A DNA stretch of 64,000 bases from Io17-Chloro-G2 sp034420695 (GCA_034420695.1 DAOULB010000018.1:202771-266770), one strand, 5' to 3'. Positions 25,786 to 35,431 are shown, counted from the stretch's first letter. The notes: generated by a model from the letters alone, not told the origin. Program-made: numbers and translations.

Positions 25786-25803
25786 CTGGTCACATGTGAC
25801 CAG
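25786..25803. promoter_or_regulatory. 18-bp perfect palindrome, possible operator
   Basis: CTGGTCACATGTGACCAG is fully self-complementary. It lies in the intergenic region after the YceI gene, about 145 bases upstream of the TTGACA promoter of the sulfite/nitrite reductase. Its TGGT-N8-ACCA outline could suit a GntR- or CRP-type dimer. The remaining sequence 25745-25945 holds no gene I can support. Confidence 0.5.
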
Positions 25804-25945
25804 ATACAAGTGGGGCAGGTCCGGCCGTCCAAGGGACCTGTCAGCTTGCTGGGCCAGTGGCAATGCGCCGCTGCCTGCGGGGCACATCCGGTGGACGCCA
25901 ACCGGACGATGGCTTTCATACTGTCGCAACCAGCGTAACAAGTCA

Positions 25946-25974
25946 TTGACATGAAATAAAGCTGGGGATACACT
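25946..25974 (+). promoter_or_regulatory. Sigma70-type promoter of the sulfite/nitrite reductase operon
   Basis: A perfect -35 TTGACA (25946-25951) and a -10 TACACT (25969-25974) are separated by exactly 17 bases. Transcription would begin near 25981, giving a leader of about 163 bases before the TTG start at 26144. Confidence 0.6.
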
Positions 25975-25980
25975 ATCAAA

Positions 25981-26124
25981 CCGATGGCTATGCACCAACC
26001 GCAGGTATGCCCTTGTACATGTACCCCTTACATAGGGGGCGGGTAGCCATCGCTTAGTTCAAGCCGCATTTTTGGTAGCCTTGCGCCCACTGAATCACAA
26101 TCGACAGTGGGCGCTTTTATTTTG
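25981..26124 (+). ncRNA. Structured leader RNA with attenuator-like architecture
   Basis: The leader opens with GATGGCTA (25983-25990), which pairs perfectly with TAGCCATC (26044-26051) as an 8-bp closing stem. Inside it are CCCCT/AGGGG (26024-26038, loop TACAT) and a GTACATGTAC palindrome (26015-26024). A second GGTAGCC (26074-26080) duplicates the 3' arm GGTAGCC (26042-26048), so the 5' GGCTA could pair with either copy. An intrinsic terminator follows. This is the shape of a riboswitch or other attenuator controlling the reductase and HemD genes. It does not match any known class I can recall; ligand unknown. Confidence 0.5.
26083..26124 (+). terminator. Intrinsic terminator within the reductase leader
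   Basis: GCGCCCACTG (26083-26092) and CAGTGGGCGC (26105-26114) form a perfect 10-bp stem with a 12-base loop, followed by TTTTATTTTG. It sits between the promoter and the coding region, 20 bases before the start codon, which suggests conditional attenuation rather than gene-end termination. Confidence 0.8.
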
Positions 26125-26143
26125 TCCGTATCAGGAGGCAGCG

Positions 26144-27982
26144 TTGACCATTCCTTACACCAGGGATTCCATAGACCAAGAGAAGCTCCACCGGGAGAGT
26201 ATGGAAATTGCTCCCCAAGCCACGGGCATCATCCCTTTCTTGGAAGAGGAGGTGGTGAACTTTGAGGCCGAATCCGCCTCCTACCAGGCAGGCGACCAAG
26301 ACAACCTGGAATTCACCCCCTTCCGATTGAGGCAGGGTGTGTACGGCCAGCGTCAGGCCGACGTTCAGATGATCAGGGTGAAGATACCCGGAGGCATTGT
26401 GACCCCCGAGTCCTTGGATGGGCTGGGCCATATCGCCGACCGGTTCGCTCCCTTGGGGAAGGGACACATCACCACCAGGGAGAACGTGCAGTTTCACCAC
26501 GTGCCCCTGCCCGACTGCCCGGAGGTCCTGCGCCACTTGGGAACGGTGGGACTTAGCAGCCGGGAGGCCTGCGGCAACACGGTGCGGAACGTGGTGGGCC
26601 CACCCACGGCAGGGGTCAGTCCCGATGAAATTTTCGATCCTACTCCCTACTTGACTGCCTACGTGCGTTTCGGGGCGCGGCATCCCTTGACCCAGTCATT
26701 TCCCCGTAAGTTCAAGACGGCCTTTACCGGCCGCGACGCCCACGACGATGTAGCCGCGGCCATCCAGGACCTGACCTACGTCGCCCAGGTCCGGGAGGTT
26801 GACGGGGTTGCCAAGAGAGGATTCAAAGTCCACGTCGGCGGCGGCACCTCCATCATGCCCCGGCTGGCCAAGCCCCTGTACGAGTTCATTCACGAAGAGG
26901 ACTACTTGCGGGTGGCCTTGGCGGTCTGGACGGTCTTCAACAACGCCGACACCCTCCGCAAGAACCGGATGATGGCCCGGCTCAAGGTGTTGATCGACCG
27001 GATAGGCTTGGAGGCTTTCCGGGAACTGGTGGACGCGGAACTGGAGAAGATCGGCCCCATCGACCCGAAGCCCTTGATGGTGGCTGACGAGCTTTACCGG
27101 GAAACTCCCCCGCAGGTTGTCCCTTCTTCCAACGGTCACAACGGCGGCGGGGAGTACGCCGCTTGGAAAGAGTCCAATGTCATGGCCCAAGCCCAGCAGG
27201 GCTACAACGTGGTCTTCGTCAAGCCCACCCGGGGAGACCTGACCGGCGCGCAGTTCCGGGGCTTGGCCGACATCGTGCGCCGCTTCACCGGCGGGCGGGC
27301 CCGCACCACCCAAGAGCAGAACCTGGCCCTGCGTTGGGTCCCCGACGGGTACTTGCATGACGTGTGGGAGGCCCTGCGGTCCATCGACTTGGGGGAATCC
27401 GGCGCCCACTCCATCACCAACGTGGTTTCATGTCCTGGGACGGATAGCTGCAAGCTGGGCATCACCGCCTCCATGGGGCTGGCCAAGGCCGTCAAGGAAG
27501 AAATAGAGACTTGGAACGGACTGCTGGAAGACGATGGGGTCAAGAACATCCGGCTCAAGATGAGCGGCTGCCCCAATGGCTGCGGCCTGCACCACATCGC
27601 CAATATCGGCTTCCATGGCGCCGCGGTGAAGGGCCCTGACGGCGAGCAGATACCGGCCTACGAGCTGTTCCTGGGTGGCAACTACGGCGACAACCGGGTG
27701 GAAGACTCCCGCATTGGAACCCGCATCCCCAAGATCAAGGTACCGGCCAAGGTGGTGCCGGCAGTGATCAAGGAAATTGCCACCCACTTCAAGGAAAACC
27801 GCCAGCCGGAAGAGGCCTTCAACCAGTTTCTTGACCGGGTCGGGTTGGAAGAGGTTACGGACATTGCCGCTCGGGGCCAAGCCAAGGCCGAGTCCAGCGC
27901 AGCCGGTTCTGACCTGTACTTCGACTGGGAGCGGACCAACATCTACAAGCTTGAACGGGGCGAGGGAGAGTGCGCCGTATAG
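26144..27982 (+). CDS. Ferredoxin-type sulfite/nitrite reductase (siroheme, [4Fe-4S])
   Basis: A 612-residue siroheme reductase of the NirA/Sir family, carrying out six-electron reduction of sulfite to sulfide or nitrite to ammonia. Two ferredoxin-like half-domains and two hemoprotein-like core domains are visible. The siroheme/cluster ligands are C430 and C436 (CPGTDSC) and C476 and C480 (CPNGC). HITTRENVQFHHV and the RTTQEQNLAL pseudo-repeat supply the siroheme-binding arginines. The TTG start has AGGAGG five bases upstream. Sulfite versus nitrite cannot be decided from this reading. HemD, needed for siroheme, follows 24 bases later. The operon lies behind a terminator-containing leader. 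Confidence 0.9.
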   Translation: MTIPYTRDSIDQEKLHRESMEIAPQATGIIPFLEEEVVNFEAESASYQAGDQDNLEFTPFRLRQGVYGQRQADVQMIRVKIPGGIVTPESLDGLGHIADRFAPLGKGHITTRENVQFHHVPLPDCPEVLRHLGTVGLSSREACGNTVRNVVGPPTAGVSPDEIFDPTPYLTAYVRFGARHPLTQSFPRKFKTAFTGRDAHDDVAAAIQDLTYVAQVREVDGVAKRGFKVHVGGGTSIMPRLAKPLYEFIHEEDYLRVALAVWTVFNNADTLRKNRMMARLKVLIDRIGLEAFRELVDAELEKIGPIDPKPLMVADELYRETPPQVVPSSNGHNGGGEYAAWKESNVMAQAQQGYNVVFVKPTRGDLTGAQFRGLADIVRRFTGGRARTTQEQNLALRWVPDGYLHDVWEALRSIDLGESGAHSITNVVSCPGTDSCKLGITASMGLAKAVKEEIETWNGLLEDDGVKNIRLKMSGCPNGCGLHHIANIGFHGAAVKGPDGEQIPAYELFLGGNYGDNRVEDSRIGTRIPKIKVPAKVVPAVIKEIATHFKENRQPEEAFNQFLDRVGLEEVTDIAARGQAKAESSAAGSDLYFDWERTNIYKLERGEGECAV

Positions 27983-28006
27983 GCTACCGTAAGGGTTGTA
28001 GGGGCC

Positions 28007-28849
28007 GTGGCCTCTCTGGAAGGTAGGGTAATCGCCTACCTGGAAGCCCGGATGCGCTCCGAAATGGGGTCCCTGATCGAGCGCCACGGCGGCGTTCCCT
28101 ATTCGGCCCCGGTGCTCCAGGAAAACTACCTGACCGACAGTCCCCAGGTCCGGCAGTTGGTGGATGACGTCTGCGCCGGCAGCGTCGAGGTCGTGGTGTT
28201 GCTCACCGGTGTGGGCACCAGGGCCTTGGTGGAAGCGGCCGGCGCCATGGGCCGCCGGGAAGAGTTCCTCCAAGCCCTCGACCGTAGCATTGTCATCGCA
28301 CGCAGCCCCAAGCCGGCCCGGGTGCTTCGACAGCACCACATCCACATCGACTTGATGCCCCCGGAACCCTTCACTTCCCAGGACCTCGTCCAAGCCTTGG
28401 ATCGGCCGGGGTCACCGGCCCTCGACGGGAAAGAGCTGGCCATCCAGGCCTATGGCGGGCCCAACGGCTTCTTGAGCCGGAGCCTGCAGGAACGTGGAGC
28501 CCAAGTCAGGGAAGTTTCACTGTACAGTTGGGGACTGCCCGGGGACGCTGCTCCGGTCATGGGGCTAATCGACGATCTGGCCAAGGGAGAGGTCCAAGCG
28601 CTCTTGTTCACCAGCCAGCCCCAAGTCGGCAACCTCCTGGCCATAGCATCGCAGCAGGGCCAAGAGGAACGGTTGCGGGCGGCCCTGTCCGGGGATTCGG
28701 TGGCAGTCGCTTCAGTGGGGCCGGTTTGCACCCGTCGGTTAACGGAAGCCGGGTTCAGGGTCGACGTGGAGCCAATCCATCCCCACATGGGAAACTTGGT
28801 TATATCCTTGGCGGACTATTTCCAGGAAAAGCAGGCCCAAGTTACCTGA
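28007..28849 (+). CDS. hemD: Uroporphyrinogen-III synthase (HemD-like)
   Basis: A 280-residue two-domain protein of the HemD family, which cyclises hydroxymethylbilane to uroporphyrinogen III, the branch point for heme and siroheme. Typical segments are the first-domain VVVLLTGVGTRALVEAAG, the linker VIARSPKPARVLRQHHI, and the second-domain ALLFTSQPQVGNLLAIA followed by VAVASVGPVCTRRLTEAGFRVDVEPIHPHMGNLV. GTG is taken as the start, with AGGGG upstream. Placement directly behind the siroheme reductase suggests dedicated cofactor supply. No CysG-type enzymes are in the window. Confidence 0.82.
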   Translation: MASLEGRVIAYLEARMRSEMGSLIERHGGVPYSAPVLQENYLTDSPQVRQLVDDVCAGSVEVVVLLTGVGTRALVEAAGAMGRREEFLQALDRSIVIARSPKPARVLRQHHIHIDLMPPEPFTSQDLVQALDRPGSPALDGKELAIQAYGGPNGFLSRSLQERGAQVREVSLYSWGLPGDAAPVMGLIDDLAKGEVQALLFTSQPQVGNLLAIASQQGQEERLRAALSGDSVAVASVGPVCTRRLTEAGFRVDVEPIHPHMGNLVISLADYFQEKQAQVT

Positions 28850-28899
28850 CGCTAGCGTGACTCTCCCGGCGGCCCGGGGTGATGCGCCCGGCCCTCCAT

Positions 28900-29304
28900 C
28901 TAGCGGTTAAGCCACTTCTTCCAGCGGTCCACTCTCGAGTCGGGCCCTTCTACGGAACGGCCGCGCCACCTCTTCTCTATGGAACCGTAGCTGGGTCTGA
29001 AGAAGAACAGCAAGTAGGCGCCCAAGAGTATTGCCAAGCCTACCCAGATGACAATGTTGTAGCCGAGTATGGCGGCAATGAGGAAAAGGACCAGTCCCAC
29101 CAGCATCAACTTGCCCGGCGAGAGGGCGGTCCTACGGCGGCTTTTCTGCTGCTGCCCGGCCTTGCCCCCCGACCGGTTCAAGGCCTCCTGAAGCTCATTG
29201 GTATCCTCCGGAGGCCGGGGACGTTCTCCGGGACTATCCGAGGGCGGGTTCTCGCCGGAGCGGCGCAGTATCTCTTCTATTTCGTCTTGATACTTTTCAG
29301 GCAT
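28900..29304 (-). CDS. Small two-helix membrane protein
   Basis: A 134-residue protein with a hydrophilic N-terminus (MPEKYQDEIEEILRRSGENP is a frequent opening in Chloroflexota membrane proteins of this type), two adjacent hydrophobic helices (about 66-85 and 87-103), and a basic tail. No function is known. It is the last gene of the minus-strand block after phoU, but 180 bases separate them, so co-transcription is uncertain. Confidence 0.7.
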   Translation of the reverse strand: MPEKYQDEIEEILRRSGENPPSDSPGERPRPPEDTNELQEALNRSGGKAGQQQKSRRRTALSPGKLMLVGLVLFLIAAILGYNIVIWVGLAILLGAYLLFFFRPSYGSIEKRWRGRSVEGPDSRVDRWKKWLNR

Positions 29305-29484
29305 AAGGCCTCCGGGCCGGGACCCGAATTATCCTTCCCAACCCCGCCGCCCAGCAAAAAGCTAGTGATAGTTATTATTGAACCAGACCTTGGGAGAAAT
29401 TGGTAGTCCATAGGCAAAATCAAACCATACCGTCATTCCGCTCAACCGGAATCTCGTGAAGCTTGCTGGGCCGGGTGATTGTGC

Positions 29485-30135
29485 TCAGTGCTGCCCTGAG
29501 GCGCCTGAGACCAGGAACTCCACCTTCTCAGCAATATTGGTTGCCCGGTCGGCTATCCGCTCCAAGTCGTGAGCGGCCCATAACAGGTGGGTGGCCCGCT
29601 GTATCGTTTGCGGCTCCTGCGCCATCCGGTTGAACAGGTCGCGGCAGACCCCGTGGTACAGGGCATCGACCCGGTCGTCGTCGGCCCAGACCTGGCGGGC
29701 GGCGTCCAAGTCCCGCTCCACCCAGGCCCCCAGGCTGCGTTTCAGCATGTCCACACCGTAATTGCCCATCTGCCGCATCCCCTCGAAGGGTTCCAGCAAT
29801 GGCTCTTCGCCGATGATGAGTCCTATCTTCCCGATGCCCTCGGCGTAGTCCCCCATTCGTTCCAATTCCACCGCTATCTGGAGCACGGCCACCAGGTTCC
29901 TCAGGTCGCTGGCCAGGGGTTGCTGCGTTGCAATCAGGTCTATAGAAGTTTCTTCCAGCTTGTAGCGCAATTGGTCAATCTGTTCGTCTTCCTGCACCAC
30001 CTCAAAGGATGCTGTTAGGTCCCGCCGTTCCAAAGCGTCCATGGACTTGATAATGGCCCGTTCAACCATGCGGCCCAGTTCCATCAGGCCATTCTGCAGG
30101 TCGTTAAGACTGCGGTCGAACTCTCCCCTCAACAT
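29485..30135 (-). CDS. phoU: PhoU, phosphate signalling and transport regulator
   Basis: A 216-residue PhoU with two three-helix repeats. Conserved metal-site segments appear as RDLTASFEVVQEDEQIDQLRYKLEE and LERMGDYAEGIGKI in the first half, and DDDRVDALY and HDLERIADRATNIAE in the second. PhoU curbs Pst transport and PhoR signalling when phosphate is sufficient. It lies 15 bases after pstB at the end of the operon. A PhoR/PhoB pair is not visible in this window. Confidence 0.93.
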   Translation of the reverse strand: MLRGEFDRSLNDLQNGLMELGRMVERAIIKSMDALERRDLTASFEVVQEDEQIDQLRYKLEETSIDLIATQQPLASDLRNLVAVLQIAVELERMGDYAEGIGKIGLIIGEEPLLEPFEGMRQMGNYGVDMLKRSLGAWVERDLDAARQVWADDDRVDALYHGVCRDLFNRMAQEPQTIQRATHLLWAAHDLERIADRATNIAEKVEFLVSGASGQH

Positions 30136-30150
30136 TCACTTTCACCACTT

Positions 30151-30924
30151 CTATCCGAATCTCCCGGTTATGTATGCTTCCGTGCGCTCGTCCTGGGGGT
30201 TGGTGAAAATCTGCCGGCTCTCTCCGTACTCCGCCAGCAAGCCTATGCTGTTCTCTTCCGTCATCATGAAGGCGGTGTAGTCGGACACCCTTGCAGCCTG
30301 CTGCATGTTGTGGGTGACAATAACTATCGAGTATTCCTCCGCCAGTTCCCTCATCACCTCTTCAATGGCCAGGGTAGCTATGGGGTCCAAGGCTGAGCAA
30401 GGCTCGTCCATGAGAATCACCTGGGGTTCCACCGCCAGGGTGCGAGCGATGCAGAGGCGCTGTTGCTGGCCGCCGGAAAGGCCAAGGGCGCTGGCGTGCA
30501 ACCGGTCCTTGACCTCTTCCCACAGGGCAGCCCGATGCAGGGAAGCCTCTACCAACTCGTCCATATTGCCCTTGAACCCGTTGATTTTGGGCCCGAAGGC
30601 CACGTTCTCGTAAATTGACTTGGGGAAAGGGTTGGGCCGCTGGAAGACCATCCCTATCTGGAACCTGATTTCCGCGGGGTCCACATCGTCGGCATAGAGG
30701 TCCTCTCCCCGGAAAAAGACCTTGCCTGTGGTGGTGGCAGTAGGGATCAACTCGTTCATGCGGTTGAAGCAGCGTAGCAGGGTGCTCTTGCCACAGCCCG
30801 AGGGTCCAATGATGGCCGTGATGCGGTTTCGCGGGATTGCCAAAGTCACTTCCGTGACGACGCGTTTGGTCCCGTAGTAAACGCACAGGTCCTCGGTCTG
30901 GAGAATGTTCTCAAGGTCTTGCAT
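30151..30924 (-). CDS. pstB: PstB, phosphate ABC transporter ATP-binding protein
   Basis: A 257-residue ABC ATPase with Walker [10 protein letters not shown], the Q-loop [10 protein letters not shown] that is diagnostic of PstB, signature LSGGQQQR, Walker B VILMDEP and the switch histidine in VTHNMQQA. It powers high-affinity phosphate import with PstA and PstC. It starts eight bases after the pstA stop. Confidence 0.95.
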   Translation of the reverse strand: MQDLENILQTEDLCVYYGTKRVVTEVTLAIPRNRITAIIGPSGCGKSTLLRCFNRMNELIPTATTTGKVFFRGEDLYADDVDPAEIRFQIGMVFQRPNPFPKSIYENVAFGPKINGFKGNMDELVEASLHRAALWEEVKDRLHASALGLSGGQQQRLCIARTLAVEPQVILMDEPCSALDPIATLAIEEVMRELAEEYSIVIVTHNMQQAARVSDYTAFMMTEENSIGLLAEYGESRQIFTNPQDERTEAYITGRFG

Positions 30925-30932
30925 CTCTTGTC

Positions 30933-31811
30933 TTACATCCTGTTTCCGAACTTGTACCTCAGGAATACTGCCGCGGCGTTCATGACGAACAGCAGTACCA
31001 GCAACACCATAATGCCCGCAGCCGCAGCTTCGTGGAATCCCGCCTGCGGCCTGGAAGTCCAGTTGAATATCTGGATTGGCAGCACCGTAAACCGGCTCAT
31101 GGGGCCGTCAGGAGCAAAGGGAACGAAGGTGAGGGCGCCCATAACGATGAGGGGCGCCGTTTCTCCCATGGCCCGGCTCACCGCCAGGATTACCCCGGTC
31201 AATATTCCGGGAAACGCTTGCGGGAGCACCAAGTGCCACACCGCCTGCCACCTGCTGGCGCCCAAGGCGAACCCCCCTTCCCTGATGGATGGCGGCACCG
31301 CCCGTATTGCTTCCTGGGCCGCAATGATTATCACCGGCAGTACCAGCAGCGCCAGGGTGAACCCGCCGGCCAGCACGCTCTTGCCCAAGGAGAGGCTCCT
31401 TACGAATATCTCCAACCCCAGGATTCCGTAAACGATCGAGGGCACTCCGGCCAGGTTGGCGATGTTGATCTGGATTATCTTGGTGAACCTCTGGCGGGAA
31501 GCGTACTCTTCCAAGTAAATCGCCGCCCCCACGCCTAAGACGAAGGAAGCAAATCCGGCGATGGCGATCACGTAGATGCTTCCTAGTACAGCCGCCTGGA
31601 TACCGGCCCTTTCCGGGAAACGGGATGGGAAGCTGGTCAGGAAAGACCACTCGACCCTGGTGTACCCCTGGATAATGATGTATATGAGAAGCACCGCCAG
31701 CATCCCAAGAGCTATGGCGATGGCCAGCATGCACATTCCGGCAAATATGGTGCTCTTGCGTTTGCGCCAAGCTAGCCGCCTTTGTAGTTCGGCTCGTTGT
31801 ATTGCTTCCAT
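30933..31811 (-). CDS. pstA: PstA, phosphate ABC transporter permease
   Basis: A 292-residue permease with six predicted helices. The EAA loop is seen as [56 protein letters not shown] is typical of PstA. The ATG at 31811 overlaps the pstC stop by one base (TAATG). An upstream reading to 31847 exists but would overlap pstC further and is less likely. Confidence 0.93.
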   Translation of the reverse strand: MEAIQRAELQRRLAWRKRKSTIFAGMCMLAIAIALGMLAVLLIYIIIQGYTRVEWSFLTSFPSRFPERAGIQAAVLGSIYVIAIAGFASFVLGVGAAIYLEEYASRQRFTKIIQINIANLAGVPSIVYGILGLEIFVRSLSLGKSVLAGGFTLALLVLPVIIIAAQEAIRAVPPSIREGGFALGASRWQAVWHLVLPQAFPGILTGVILAVSRAMGETAPLIVMGALTFVPFAPDGPMSRFTVLPIQIFNWTSRPQAGFHEAAAAGIMVLLVLLFVMNAAAVFLRYKFGNRM

Positions 31812-32761
31812 TATTCGTACTGTTCCCTGAATTTGCGGACGACCCACTGGCTCAACAGGTTCATGACTAAGGTCATCAAGAATAGGGTCAGGGCCACGGC
31901 GAAGATAGTCTTGAACTCCAGGGTCCCTGCCGGGGCATCACCGAGGCTCACCTGCACTATGTAGGCCGTCATTGTTTCTATGGGCACAAAGGGGTTCAGG
32001 GTGAAATTCGGGTTCTGTCCGGCGGCCACGGTTACGATCATCGTCTCGCCGATGGCCCGGGAAGTCGCCAGGATGAAAGAAGCAGCGATGCCCGAGAGCG
32101 CCGCCGGCACCACTACCCGGAGGGCCACTTCCAGCTTGGTCGCTCCCAAGGCATAGGCCCCCTCCCGGAGCGCGTTGGGGACCGCAGACATGGCGTCTTC
32201 GCTCAGGCTCGACACCATCGGCAGGATCATGATTCCCATGACGATGGAGGCGCTCAAGGCATTGAAGACAGCTATATCCTCGGAGATATTGCGGAGCAAG
32301 GGGGTAACGAACAGCAGGGCGAAGTAGCCGTACACCACCGTAGGTATGCCGGCCAGGATTTCCAGCACCGGCTTGATGATTTGCCTGACTCTTTCCGGGG
32401 CGTATTCGCTCAGGTAGATGGCGCTCAACAGCCCCAGGGGCAGCGCCACTATCATGGACATCACGGCGACCAGCAGGGTGCCAGTCACCAAGGGAAGCAC
32501 ACCGAAGTGCTTGGAAGCGAAGAGAGGAGTCCACCGGGTGCCGGTGATGAACTCGATGGGAGATACTACTTGAAAGAACTGAACGGCCTCGAACAGTAGA
32601 ACGGAGACGATGCCCACTGTGGTGAGTATTGAGACGGTGCTGAAAGTAAACAGTACCGCCCGCGCCGTGCGTTCTTGAAATTGTCTGGAGCGAATGCGTC
32701 TCTGGGAATCGCTTCCTTTTTCCAATCGAGCCGCGCCTGGAGCCACATCTTCCCTAGCCAA
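31811..32761 (-). CDS. pstC: PstC, phosphate ABC transporter permease
   Basis: A 316-residue permease with a longer N-terminal cytoplasmic extension than PstA and six helices. [20 protein letters not shown] and the EAA loop [33 protein letters not shown] identify it. The TTG start has GGAAG six bases upstream. A noncoding stretch of 233 bases with strong dyads separates it from the pstS gene. Confidence 0.93.
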   Translation of the reverse strand: MAREDVAPGAARLEKGSDSQRRIRSRQFQERTARAVLFTFSTVSILTTVGIVSVLLFEAVQFFQVVSPIEFITGTRWTPLFASKHFGVLPLVTGTLLVAVMSMIVALPLGLLSAIYLSEYAPERVRQIIKPVLEILAGIPTVVYGYFALLFVTPLLRNISEDIAVFNALSASIVMGIMILPMVSSLSEDAMSAVPNALREGAYALGATKLEVALRVVVPAALSGIAASFILATSRAIGETMIVTVAAGQNPNFTLNPFVPIETMTAYIVQVSLGDAPAGTLEFKTIFAVALTLFLMTLVMNLLSQWVVRKFREQYE

Positions 32762-32946
32762 ATTGAACTTCCGTCCTCAGCCCTGGACCGCTGCTCCAAA
32801 GAGGGCCGACTGGAAGCCGATTAACAGCATAATCGGCAGCCCCTCTGAGCACAACGGCATAAGTCTGGTTTTTGATTTCAGGTAGCTAATTGAGTGTTTT
32901 ATCCCAGGGACCGGGGTTCTCTTGGCCCGTCCCTTCTTGAAGTTGC

Positions 32947-32986
32947 GGAAACAGCAGGGAGGTATGTCCCACTCCCTGCTGTTTCC
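32947..32986 (-). other. Strong hairpin in the pstS-pstC intercistronic region
   Basis: A perfect 15-bp stem (GGAAACAGCAGGGAG and its complement) encloses a 10-base loop, eight bases after the pstS stop. There is no T tract on either side, so a processing or 3'-stabilising element that raises pstS over the permease messages is more likely than a full terminator. A second dyad, GCCGATT/AATCGGC, lies at 32816-32837. Confidence 0.65.
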
Positions 32987-32994
32987 AGACAAGG

Positions 32995-35121
32995 CTACTG
33001 GTTGCCGGCCAGCACTTCGGCTACGGCGCCCTTCTGGGCGTTGTCCCCGCCGAAGAGGGTGCCAGCCAGGCCCCGGTCCAAGCGGTCCTGGGCCAACTCG
33101 TACACCCGGCTGGGATAGGGCAGGTAGCCAACGTCCCGGACCAGTTGCTGGCCGCCTTCCCGGCTCATGTGGAACCTGGCGAAGGCTGCGATGTGGGGCT
33201 GGGCCAGGGCGTCCTTGCGGACGTAGATGAAGAGCGGGCGGGCCAAGGGCTGGTACTCGCCGCTCTCGATGGTGGCGTTGCTGGGGGTGACGCAGCCTGC
33301 GCCGCCGTCAACTCCCACCAGCTTCAGCCGGTCCTGGTTCTCGGCGTAGTAAGCATAGCCGAAGAATCCCAGGCTGTGCTTGCCGCCGGCGATGCCCTGG
33401 ACCAGGACGTTGTCGTCCTCGCTGGCGGTATAGTCGCCCCGGGAAGCCGCCGACTCCTCGTTGACCACCTCGGTGAAGTAGTCGAAGGTGCCGGAGTCGA
33501 CGCCGGGCCCGTAGAGCTGGATTTCCTCGTCGGGCCAACTGGCGCGGACTTGGTTCCACTTGGTGACCACGCCCTCGGCGTCAGGGCCCCAGAGGGTGTG
33601 AAGCTCGGCGATGGTCATGCAGTCGATGTAGTTGTTGTCCGGGTGGGTCATGACGCTGAGGCCGTCGATGGCGACGGGGACCTCGACGTACTCGATGCCG
33701 GCTTCGAGACAAGCATCGACCTCTTTCTGCTTGATGGGGCGGGAGGCGTTGGAGATGTCGGTCTCGCCGTTGCAGAACTTCTTGAAGCCGCCGCCGCTGC
33801 CGGAGAGGCCGACGGTGACCTTGACGTTGCCTTCGGTGAGGATGCCGAACTCCTCGGCGACGGCTTCGCTGACCGGGAACACGGTGCTGGAGCCGTCAAT
33901 GGATATGTCGCCCTTGTAGGAGGTGTAGTCGACCTTTTCCATCATGGCGGGCGCTTCACCGGAAGCATTGCCGGCCAGCACATCGGCGACGGGGCCCTTC
34001 TGGGCGTTGTCCCCGCCGAAGAGGGTGCCGGTCAGGCCCCGGTCCAAGCGGTCCTGGGCCAGCTCATACACCCGGCTGGGATAGGGCAGGTAGCCAACGT
34101 CCCGGACCAGTTGCTGGCCGCCTTCCCGGCTCATGTGGAACTTGGCGAAGGCTGCGATGTGGGGCTGGGCCAGCGCGTCCTTGCGGACGTAGATGAACAG
34201 CGGGCGGGCTAAGGGCTGGTACTCGCCGCTCTCGATGGTGGCGTCGCTGGGGGTGACGCAGCCGTTGCCGCCGTCAATTCCCACCAGCTTCAGCCGCTCC
34301 TGGTTCTCGGCGTAGTAAGCATAGCCGAAGAAACCGAGGCTGTGCTTGCCGCCGGCGATGCCTTGGACCAGGACGTTGTCGTCCTCGCTGGCGGTATAGT
34401 CGCCCCGTGAAGCCGCCGACTCCTCGTTGACCACTTCGGTGAAGTAGTCGAAGGTGCCGGAGTCGACGCCGGGCCCGTAGAGCTGGATTTCCTCATCGGG
34501 CCAGTCGGCGCGGACTTGGTTCCACTTGGTGACCACGCCCTCGGCTTCAGGTCTCCATAGGGTGTGGAGCTCGGCAATGGTCATGCAGTCGATGTAGTCG
34601 TTTTCGGGGTGGGTCATGACGCTGAGGCCATCGATGGCCACGGGTACCTCGACGTACTCGATGCCGGCGGCCAAGCAAGCGTCGACCTCTTTCTGTTTGA
34701 TGGGGCGCGAGGCGTTGGTGATGTCGCTCTCTCCGTTGCAGAACTTTTTGAAACCCCCGCCGCTGCCGGAGAGGCCCACTGTGACCCTGACGTTGCCGCC
34801 GGTGAGGATGCCGAACTCTTCGGCCACGGCTTCACTGACCGGGTAAACGGTGCTGGAGCCGTCTATGGTGATGTCGCCTTTGAGGCTGGAGAAGTCAATT
34901 GCGCTGTCCGTCATGGTCTCTGCGGTCGAGGTCTCTTTGGACGTAGTGGTCTCCGAAGTCATCGACGTGCTGGATGACGTTTGCGAGCTGGAGCCCGTGG
35001 ATGTGGCGGGCTCTGAGGCTTGGCTACTGGACCCGCAGGCTAGGGAAGCAATAGTGAACGTTGCCAAAGCCAGCAACAGAAGTAGCCCAAGGGTCGGCAT
35101 CTTGAACGATGCGTTGGCCAT
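32995..35121 (-). CDS. pstS: Tandem-domain PstS, phosphate-binding lipoprotein
   Basis: A 708-residue protein made of a lipoprotein signal (hydrophobic helix, then LAC at residue 29), a serine/threonine-rich linker (about 30-72), and two near-identical PstS phosphate-binding domains (about 75-385 and 397-707). Each domain has DGSSTVYP or [31 protein letters not shown] and [13 protein letters not shown], which supply the phosphate ligands. Normal PstS is one domain of about 320-370 residues, so this is a duplication and fusion. The repeat period is 322 residues. It heads the operon with pstC, pstA, pstB and phoU. Confidence 0.93.
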   Translation of the reverse strand: MANASFKMPTLGLLLLLALATFTIASLACGSSSQASEPATSTGSSSQTSSSTSMTSETTTSKETSTAETMTDSAIDFSSLKGDITIDGSSTVYPVSEAVAEEFGILTGGNVRVTVGLSGSGGGFKKFCNGESDITNASRPIKQKEVDACLAAGIEYVEVPVAIDGLSVMTHPENDYIDCMTIAELHTLWRPEAEGVVTKWNQVRADWPDEEIQLYGPGVDSGTFDYFTEVVNEESAASRGDYTASEDDNVLVQGIAGGKHSLGFFGYAYYAENQERLKLVGIDGGNGCVTPSDATIESGEYQPLARPLFIYVRKDALAQPHIAAFAKFHMSREGGQQLVRDVGYLPYPSRVYELAQDRLDRGLTGTLFGGDNAQKGPVADVLAGNASGEAPAMMEKVDYTSYKGDISIDGSSTVFPVSEAVAEEFGILTEGNVKVTVGLSGSGGGFKKFCNGETDISNASRPIKQKEVDACLEAGIEYVEVPVAIDGLSVMTHPDNNYIDCMTIAELHTLWGPDAEGVVTKWNQVRASWPDEEIQLYGPGVDSGTFDYFTEVVNEESAASRGDYTASEDDNVLVQGIAGGKHSLGFFGYAYYAENQDRLKLVGVDGGAGCVTPSNATIESGEYQPLARPLFIYVRKDALAQPHIAAFARFHMSREGGQQLVRDVGYLPYPSRVYELAQDRLDRGLAGTLFGGDNAQKGAVAEVLAGNQ
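33002..34903 (-). repeat. Internal tandem duplication within pstS (period 966 bp)
   Basis: The stretch 33002-33937 matches 33968-34903 at nearly every base, offset by 966 bp. The few differences visible are mostly silent or conservative (for example DITIDG versus DISIDG). High DNA identity implies recent duplication or ongoing gene conversion, and is a risk for short-read misassembly. Confidence 0.9.
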
Positions 35122-35207
35122 AATTTCACAACCTCTAATCTTTGTCTTTCTCTTCTACTCTGCTCTTTTGTGGGGAACTGGGTAAAGGATTGTGGGATTG
35201 CATGAGG

Positions 35208-35229
35208 CTGCCCGGAGGACTCCGGGCAG
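35208..35229. other. Perfect hairpin upstream of pstS
   Basis: CTGCCCGGAG and CTCCGGGCAG pair over 10 bp around a two-base centre. There is no T tract. It lies about 90 bases upstream of the pstS start in the divergent region. Confidence 0.5.
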
Positions 35230-35358
35230 GACTTCGTGGAGGACCGCGGCCCCGGTCAGCGCAAGGCACTGTCCGGGCCAAAAGACAGATGGCGGCACAA
35301 CTGCAACCGACCGGGCTCGGGGAGCGCCGACCGGAGAGAACCGAAGGGGCTACACCGC

Positions 35359-35367
35359 TGGTATACT
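35359..35367 (+). promoter_or_regulatory. Putative extended -10 element
   Basis: TGGTATACT on the plus strand. It would give a leader of about 260 bases to the flavin monooxygenase at 35635. No -35 is evident. The 35122-35634 region contains no gene I can support; it holds this element and four dyads. Confidence 0.3.
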
Positions 35368-35431
35368 GGGGGAAGGGGAAAAAACTAAAAGAGGAAGGAA
35401 AATAAACTACTTGGGGGAGGCTTCTTACCAC

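Noticed and set aside
33145..34212. A 355-codon plus-strand frame across pstS
   Set aside because: It mirrors the internal duplication of pstS; the composition is that of an antisense frame.
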